From contig CP136067.1 of assembly GCA_032622095.1 (NCBI GenBank), positions 54,045,899 to 54,109,898 on the forward strand: a stretch of 64,000 nt of DNA, read 5' to 3'. A program made the translations under genes and the position numbers. Within the stretch, counting starts at the first letter, position 1. Each line of letters begins with the position of its first letter. The stretch is from Siphonodentalium dalli (taxonomy: Eukaryota; Mollusca; Scaphopoda; Gadilida; Siphonodentaliidae). The notes below the pieces were generated by a model that was not told where the DNA came from, did no database searches, and saw only the letters and a program-made list of their open reading frames with translations. Below, one piece after another: positions 58,825-64,000 of this stretch.

Positions 58825-58982
58825 CTGATCATTGAAATAACTCAACCATTTTATTCAATGTTCATACCCATCCACAGGTTTGACGGAAATAATGCCGTAT
58901 TCGAATTTTTTTTTTTTTTAAATGCAGTGACAAATTCAGATTTTCAAGTCATCGATCCCAGCTCTGATAATTAATTTTAATA
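58825..58982. other. No recognised feature
   Basis: Short gap with a T-run. Confidence 0.4.
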
Positions 58983-59370
58983 AAAGGCCGTTCGGCCACA
59001 GTGTCCCCCGAACCGGTGGCTTCATTTGGAGCAGAGGCTTTGTAGAAGTATTCTATATGGATAAGACACTTGTGCATTGTCTCATTACTGACATGCATAC
59101 AAATAACCAAATCTTAAAAAAACTCTCAAAGTCAAAATATAACCTCAAATTGGCACAAAATGAAGAAAATTACAAGAAAAATTTAATTTTCTAAATCGAA
59201 AAGCCCACAACTCTGAGAAAAATCATCAGATCAAACTCAAAATCGAATTTGACCTGTATCTTGATATGACTGATCCACATAAAAACGGTATTTGCAATTA
59301 AAGGATCCAAACTTGAGATATCATCCGGAAACCGAAAAAGTGAGAAATTTTCTAAGTAAAACAAGTCGAA
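58983..59370 (+). mobile_element. U-family composite element, 5' part
   Basis: Starts AAAAGGCCGTTCGGCCACAG with hairpin GGCCGTTCGGCC (58986-58997) and the sub-terminal motif GTCCCCCGA, whose inverse TCGGGGGAC closes the U-type ends at 58012 and 61690. One monomer follows (CCACAACTCTGAG, TTTGACCTGTATCTTG, ATCATCCGGAAACCG). The element is cut at 59370 by the start of a Z-family element. Confidence 0.68.
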
Positions 59371-60248
59371 CTAGAGGTGTGACTGTCCCAATGGGACTAC
59401 GGATAGTCCCAATGGGACTACGGATACCCCCCCCTGTTTTAAAAATACTAAGATGTTTCACATGTCAGTAAACATTTAGTTAAAACTAGAGGTGTGACTG
59501 TCCCAATGGGACTACGGATACCCCCATGTTTTTAAAATACTAAGATGTTTCACATGTCAGTAAATATTAGTTAAAATAATAAAATAACAGTTCCCATTGC
59601 AGGTGTACAACCATAACCCTAATCTTAAAACCTATTGACCGAAAAATGTAGGAATAAAAGCTTGGACAAAATTATGTGTGTTGTGAAAAAAATTCTAAGT
59701 CAAAAAAGGGGAATAACTCGACACAAAAAATGTCGGACAGACGTCATAATCGCAGGTGCACAGGTTTCCATGGTACTAAATATCAGTGCCAAGATTAAAA
59801 AACATTGACCGAAAAATGTAGGAATAAAAGCTTGGACAAAATTATGCATGTTGCAAAAAAAATTCTAAGTCGAAAAAGGGGGATAACTCCCCCCAAAAAA
59901 GTCGGACAGACGTCATAATCGCAGGTGTACAAGTTCCCATGGTACTAAATATCTGTGCCACGTTTTTAAAAAATTGACCTAAAAATGTAGGAATAAAAGC
60001 TCGGACAAAAGTATACATGTTGCGAAAGTTTTCTAAGTCGAAAAAGGGGAGATAACTCCACCAAAAAAAGTCTGACAGACGTCATAATCGCAGGTGCACA
60101 GGTTCCCATGGTGGTTGATGTCTGTGCCAAGTTTCACGGAAATTGATCAAAAAACGACTGAGAAAAACTCCGGACAAATTTGTGTCCACGGACGGACAGA
60201 CAAGCTGACTCCAGTATACCCCCCCTAACTTCGTTGCGGGGGGGTATA
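59371..60248 (+). mobile_element. Z-family composite element, complete copy
   Basis: 5' end CTAGAGGTGTGACTGTCCCA with hairpin GTCCCAATGGGAC and sub-terminal TACCCCC; the head is partly duplicated (59371-59485 and again from 59486). About four ~160-bp monomers follow, with ATAACTC, GTCGGACAGACGTCATAATC, GCAGGTGCACAGGTTCCCAT and TGTAGGAATAAAAGCT. Then GGACGGACAGAC and a 3' hairpin TACCCCCCC ... GGGGGGGTA (60217-60246) followed by TAA. Confidence 0.82.
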
Positions 60249-61334
60249 ATAATAAAATAACAGTCCCCATTGCAGGTGTACAACCATAACCATAATCTTA
60301 AACCTATTGACCGAAAAATGTAGGAGTAAACGCTTGGACAAAATTATGCATGTTGCGAAAAATTAAGTCGAACAAGAGCTACGCTGGGCGTGCAAAATAC
60401 GCCCTCTCTGGGGAAAATTGGCGGATGGAACCCAAGTTCGAACTTGACCTGTGTTTTGGTGGGAGAAAGTAATATACCAAATTTGGATTCATTCCGATAA
60501 ACTATACTAAAGTTATCATCCGGACAACAAATTTCAAGGATTTTCTAAGTAAAAAAACGTTAAATAAGGGGCATAACTCCGGTGAAAATTGGTGGGCGGA
60601 ACCCAAATTCGAACTTGAACTTACTTTTCGGCTAATAAACCCACATACCAAATTTTACTAATTTTGGTTCACTCTAACTAAAGTTATCATCCGGACAACA
60701 GGTTAACGGACGGACGGACGCCCGGACGGACAGACCAATACTATATTAATACGGCCTTTTTTCAAAAGGGCGTATAAAAAGGGGAATAACTCCACACACA
60801 AAATGTCGGACAGACGTCGTAATCGCAGGTGCACAGGTTCCCATGGTACTAAATATCAGTGCCAAGATTAAAAAACATTGACCGAAAAATGTAGGAATAA
60901 AAGCTCTGACAAAATTATGCATGTTGCAAAAAAAATTCTAAGTTGAAAAAGGGGGGATAACTCCACCAAAAATGTCGGACAGACGTCATAATCGCAGGTG
61001 CACAAGTTCCCATGGTACAAAATATCTGTGCCACGTTTTAAAAAAATTGACCTAAAAATGTAGGAATAAAAGCTCAGACAAAAGTATACATGTTGCGAAA
61101 AATTTCTGAGTCGAAAAAGGGGGATAACTCCACCAAAAAAGGTCAGACAGAAATCATAATCGCAGGTGCACAGGTTCCCATGGTGGTTGATGTCTGTGCA
61201 AGTTTCAAGGAAATTGATCAAAAAACGACTGAGAAAAACTGCTGACAAATTTGTGTCCACGGTACGACTGACAGACAGACGGACGGACAAGCTGACTCCA
61301 GTATATCCCCCTAACTTCGTTGCGGGGGTATAAA
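60249..61334 (+). mobile_element. Z-family composite element, 5'-truncated, with nested W
   Basis: Begins inside the head (AATAAAATAACAGTCCCC, compare 59579) and continues with monomers to a 3' hairpin TATCCCCC ... GGGGGTATA (61303-61332). The W element at 60372-60778 interrupts the first monomer. Microsatellite GACAGACAGACGGACGGAC at 61268-61288. Confidence 0.8.
60372..60778 (+). mobile_element. W-family composite element nested in Z
   Basis: 5' ACAAGAGCTACGCTGGGCG and 3' AAAAGGGCGTATAAA as in 56602-57558, but with only about two monomers (~407 bp in all). Flanks read AAGTCGA and AAGGGG; intact Z monomers read AAGTCGAAAAAGGGG (59868-59880). This defines the element's ends to within a few A residues and shows no clear target duplication. 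Confidence 0.85.
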
Positions 61335-61694
61335 AATGGCCACAACTCTCGCAAAAATGGGCGGAGCATACCCATATTCGAACTTGACCTTTACATAGGG
61401 CTGATAAACTCACATACCAAATTTGGTTCAGATATGATCACACAAACTGAAGTTATCATCCGAAACAAGAAAATTACAAGATTCTAAGTAAAAAAAAGGC
61501 CATAACTCGCAAAAATGGGCAGAGCAAACCCATATTCGAACTTGACCTGTATTTTGGTCTGATAAACTCACCAATGAAATTTTCTTTTGATCCAATAACC
61601 GAAACTAAAGTTATCATCCGGAAACCATTTCCGGACGCACGAACACCGGCTATTTTAAAAGTCCCCCAAAAGAAAAAAAATTCGGGGGACATTA
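61335..61694 (+). mobile_element. U-family composite element, 3' part
   Basis: Two ~170-bp monomers (GCCACAACTCTCGCAAAAATG, CATATTCGAACTTGACCT, CACATACCAAATTTGG, AAGTTATCATCCG), then GGACGCACGAACACCGG and the terminal hairpin GTCCCCC ... GGGGGAC (61661-61690). It abuts the Z element directly, and its 5' end is missing. Confidence 0.7.
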
Positions 61695-62870
61695 ACCAGG
61701 GTTCGCACTGGAAAGAAAATTCTCTTCGACAAATTTTTGCCAAATTGAAAAAAATAATAAAAATACAGGATCATTCAGAAAATTTAATTAAACATAAAAA
61801 CACAATAATAACACTGAATATACCAACCTTATTAATCATATCAAGTTGTCAGTAATCAGTTCTCAGTCATCACCATTCTAGCTCAGGTGGCTACAAAACC
61901 CTCAGGCCGAGTTATGACCCCAGATCAACAGAGCTATTCAAACCACCCTTGGCATTCAAGCTATCAGAGTCCTTCAAGCCGAGTTATGACCCTAAGAAAA
62001 ACAAAACTAGTAAGATATATTATGGGAAACGGGAAGAAAGATTTTAAAAGATTAAGATCTCCCCAAACAATTTTTTGTTGTAGACACTTTCACATAAAGA
62101 CTATAAAGTACAAATGAATATTACCATGTCTCCAAGGTGTGGATATAGTTTTACTTGCAGAATATAATTCTTAATTGAATATACAGGCCTGGTTATTTTA
62201 AAATTTGAATCTACTCCAGGTGAAATTAAATTCATGTAATATCACAAACTATATTCATGTACCCTTAGAACATCCTTCCAATGATCATCCTACAATCACT
62301 GATAAAGAACCGATATGAAACCTTTGTAATCAATAAATGGTGAAACTGGAAGTGGTCCAGGAACCATAACTTATGGCCAAATAGCTAACACCCTTTTATG
62401 AGTGGGAAGTTGAAACTCTTGTTTCTGTTATAATTTTATATGGAACAGAGGTAGAATATTTAATATCGATTATTTCTGCAAAAAAAAAAAAGTGAAAATA
62501 ATTTGCTGCCAAACTCTGCGTCATACAGCCGCCACCGTATCTGAGAATTTTGCACTAATCTCAGGTTCAGCAAGATTTTAATCAACCTATTAATAATATT
62601 AACCAACACAACCTGTAAACAAATTTTCAGCTGTCCCAACTTACTTTTCATCAAAAGGTTGTCTCAAATCAAGAACAAGCACAATTTACATGCATGCACA
62701 AATTTCATAGTCAATTTCTACCTTGTGCGTTGCTTATTTGGGTATGCACGTTTAGTTAATGTTCTCCCTTCGCCGGAAACTTTTGATTATGATTTGTTAA
62801 TAATTTGTGACAAAGTTTTTCTTATTTCTGTTTATGCCAGCTTTATAAGTTTCGACCCCAGCTGTAGATA
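61695..62870. other. No gene recognised; one small tandem duplication
   Basis: CAGGCCGAGTTATGACCC (61902) and CAAGCCGAGTTATGACCC (61974) are ~72 bp apart with related flanks. The rest is AT-rich and unrecognised; open frames of up to 93 codons have no domain. Confidence 0.4.
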
Positions 62871-62904
62871 ATCACGCACCATTTTCATTTAATAGTATTA
62901 TCCG

Positions 62905-63078
62905 TATTTTGGTCTGAGAAACTCATATACAAAATTTGGTTCTGATCAGTTAGAAAATGTTCGAGTTATCGCACCATGCATAAAGTGTCTACGGACGGAT
63001 AGACGGATGGACGAACGACGAGTGGTCAACCCGGACGTCGACACTGTGTACCATACTATGGTATGGGTACATATAAAA
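62905..63078 (+). mobile_element. V-family composite element, 3' end
   Basis: A partial monomer (TGGTCTGAGAAACTCATATAC, AAATTTGGTTCTGATC, CGAGTTATCGC), the microsatellite ACGGACGGATAGACGGATGG, then a hairpin with arms GTACCATAC and GGTATGGGTAC (63048-63070) and the end CATATAAAAA. Confidence 0.7.
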
Positions 63079-64000
63079 ATGTTCTCCATGTGGGGAGAAT
63101 CATGGTTGCATTATGCGTTTCCAAATCCAGCCAAATTTATTTTCTCCTAGCAGAAACCCCAATCTACACTCTTGGTCCTGCCATAAATATTACTTGTGAA
63201 AAGTCAGAGTTCACGAACTGCACATTTATTTGGATCTGCACATTTATTCAACTTTATCCTGCATGTTTATTTGGAACTCTCGAGTACCTGCACAATATTG
63301 CCAGAGTGAAAATCATAATGTAATAAGTTGTTAATTTAGCTAAAACATTTATGAAAAGAATAACATTTACGAAAGAGATCACTGCTTTCTATAGAATCAA
63401 CAATGTAGAGTTTCACATTATATTAAGTCTGAAGCACTAATAACCCAACTAATGTTTTCCAATATGGATTAGGATAGCGAGCGTCTGATGCAAATAATTA
63501 ACCTACACTTTATATTGCTTTGCTTTTCCAACAGCGTTAATATAGACATGCCTCCTGAGTCCATGTGTTTATAAACCTATGAACACTGAAAATTAATATT
63601 CTGCTTGAGTATCTTCAATAGTTTCAGACAACACTGTAAACCCCCAACTTTCGAACCAATCTCAGGAAAATTTGTTCTATGGTGTAAGATTCCCATTGGG
63701 TCTTTTTATACGAACCCCGTGGACCAACTTGTAGCACAATAGCATTATTATGCAGCTCCTAGCTACTGGACAAATGCACAATCTAAGGACATTCTGCATA
63801 CGCTTCTTGTAAAGAGAGCTCAGATGTGCAAATAGCCATGCTACTTATTTTTAATAATCTTGCTTTCCACTACAGTTATTGTCCCGACTTCCCAGAATAT
63901 GCTTAATTATGGCAGAACGGAGAGTTGTTTCTTATCCACAGCCAAAACTTATGTTTCACATGTTAAAATTCTTGTAATCTGCCTGCATTCATTACAAGCT
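63079..64000. other. No recognised feature
   Basis: Unique-looking sequence to the window end. An 86-codon open frame (63063-63323) overlaps the V terminus and has no recognisable domain. Confidence 0.4.

Noticed and set aside
60868-61413. 181-codon minus-strand open frame
   Set aside because: It spans Z-family monomers, the 3' hairpin and a U monomer. The repeated peptide is a consequence of the ~160-bp repeat.

Overview
This is a eukaryotic, AT-rich, repeat-packed stretch, most likely from a mollusc (bivalve or gastropod). No host protein-coding gene, rRNA, tRNA or CRISPR array could be supported. The mollusc guess rests on two things: C-terminal remnants of LINE reverse transcriptases of a kind common in bivalves, and many elements built from ~160-bp monomers followed by GGAC-type microsatellites and a terminal hairpin. 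The latter recall the bivalve pearl/BIV160 and DINE-1/HINE (Helentron-like) design. Species identity is inference.

Layout. 1-8 kb: a LINE tail, a MITE with two palindromes, a microsatellite between 72-bp direct repeats, a diverged ~145-bp tandem repeat (T family) invaded by TTAA-flanked MITEs, and a second LINE tail. 7.6-12.7 kb: a piggyBac-like MITE (F3a), a repeat ending in a snapback palindrome (H family), and a second F3 copy (F3b) split by two later transposons. Removing both insertions gives 456 bp, against 447 bp for the intact copy. 13-28 kb: more T arrays, three copies of an unnamed repeat (R family), several TIR elements and two more F1 MITEs. 28.5-33.9 kb: a Y-family composite element, a tandem array of hairpins, and ATC then GAT microsatellites. 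34.2-39.0 kb: a 4.8-kb foldback element with ~1.25-kb inverted arms around a ~44-bp minisatellite. 39-45 kb: further composite elements. 47.2-54.8 kb: two long arrays of a ~163-bp monomer (X family), the second organised as trimers of ~483 bp. 56.6-63.1 kb: composite elements of four other families (W, U, Z, V), one nested inside another.

Family labels. F1 to F4 are MITE families with TTAA target duplications: F1 starts AGGTACTCAA, F2 AGGGGTACTGTAC, F3 CCCTTTCAGTGCC, F4 CCCTTTACCCAACA. X, Y, Z, W, U and V are satellite-bearing composite elements. Pal69 is a 69-bp near-perfect palindrome found as seven full-length copies plus truncated and degenerate ones.

The best candidate for an under-described system is the composite class. 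At least five families with mostly unlike monomers share one plan: a short 5' hairpin, in several families a sub-terminal motif, a variable number of ~160-bp monomers, a GGAC-like microsatellite, and a 3' hairpin that carries the inverse of the sub-terminal motif. The window is best read as a record of nested transposition, not as a set of cooperating genes.
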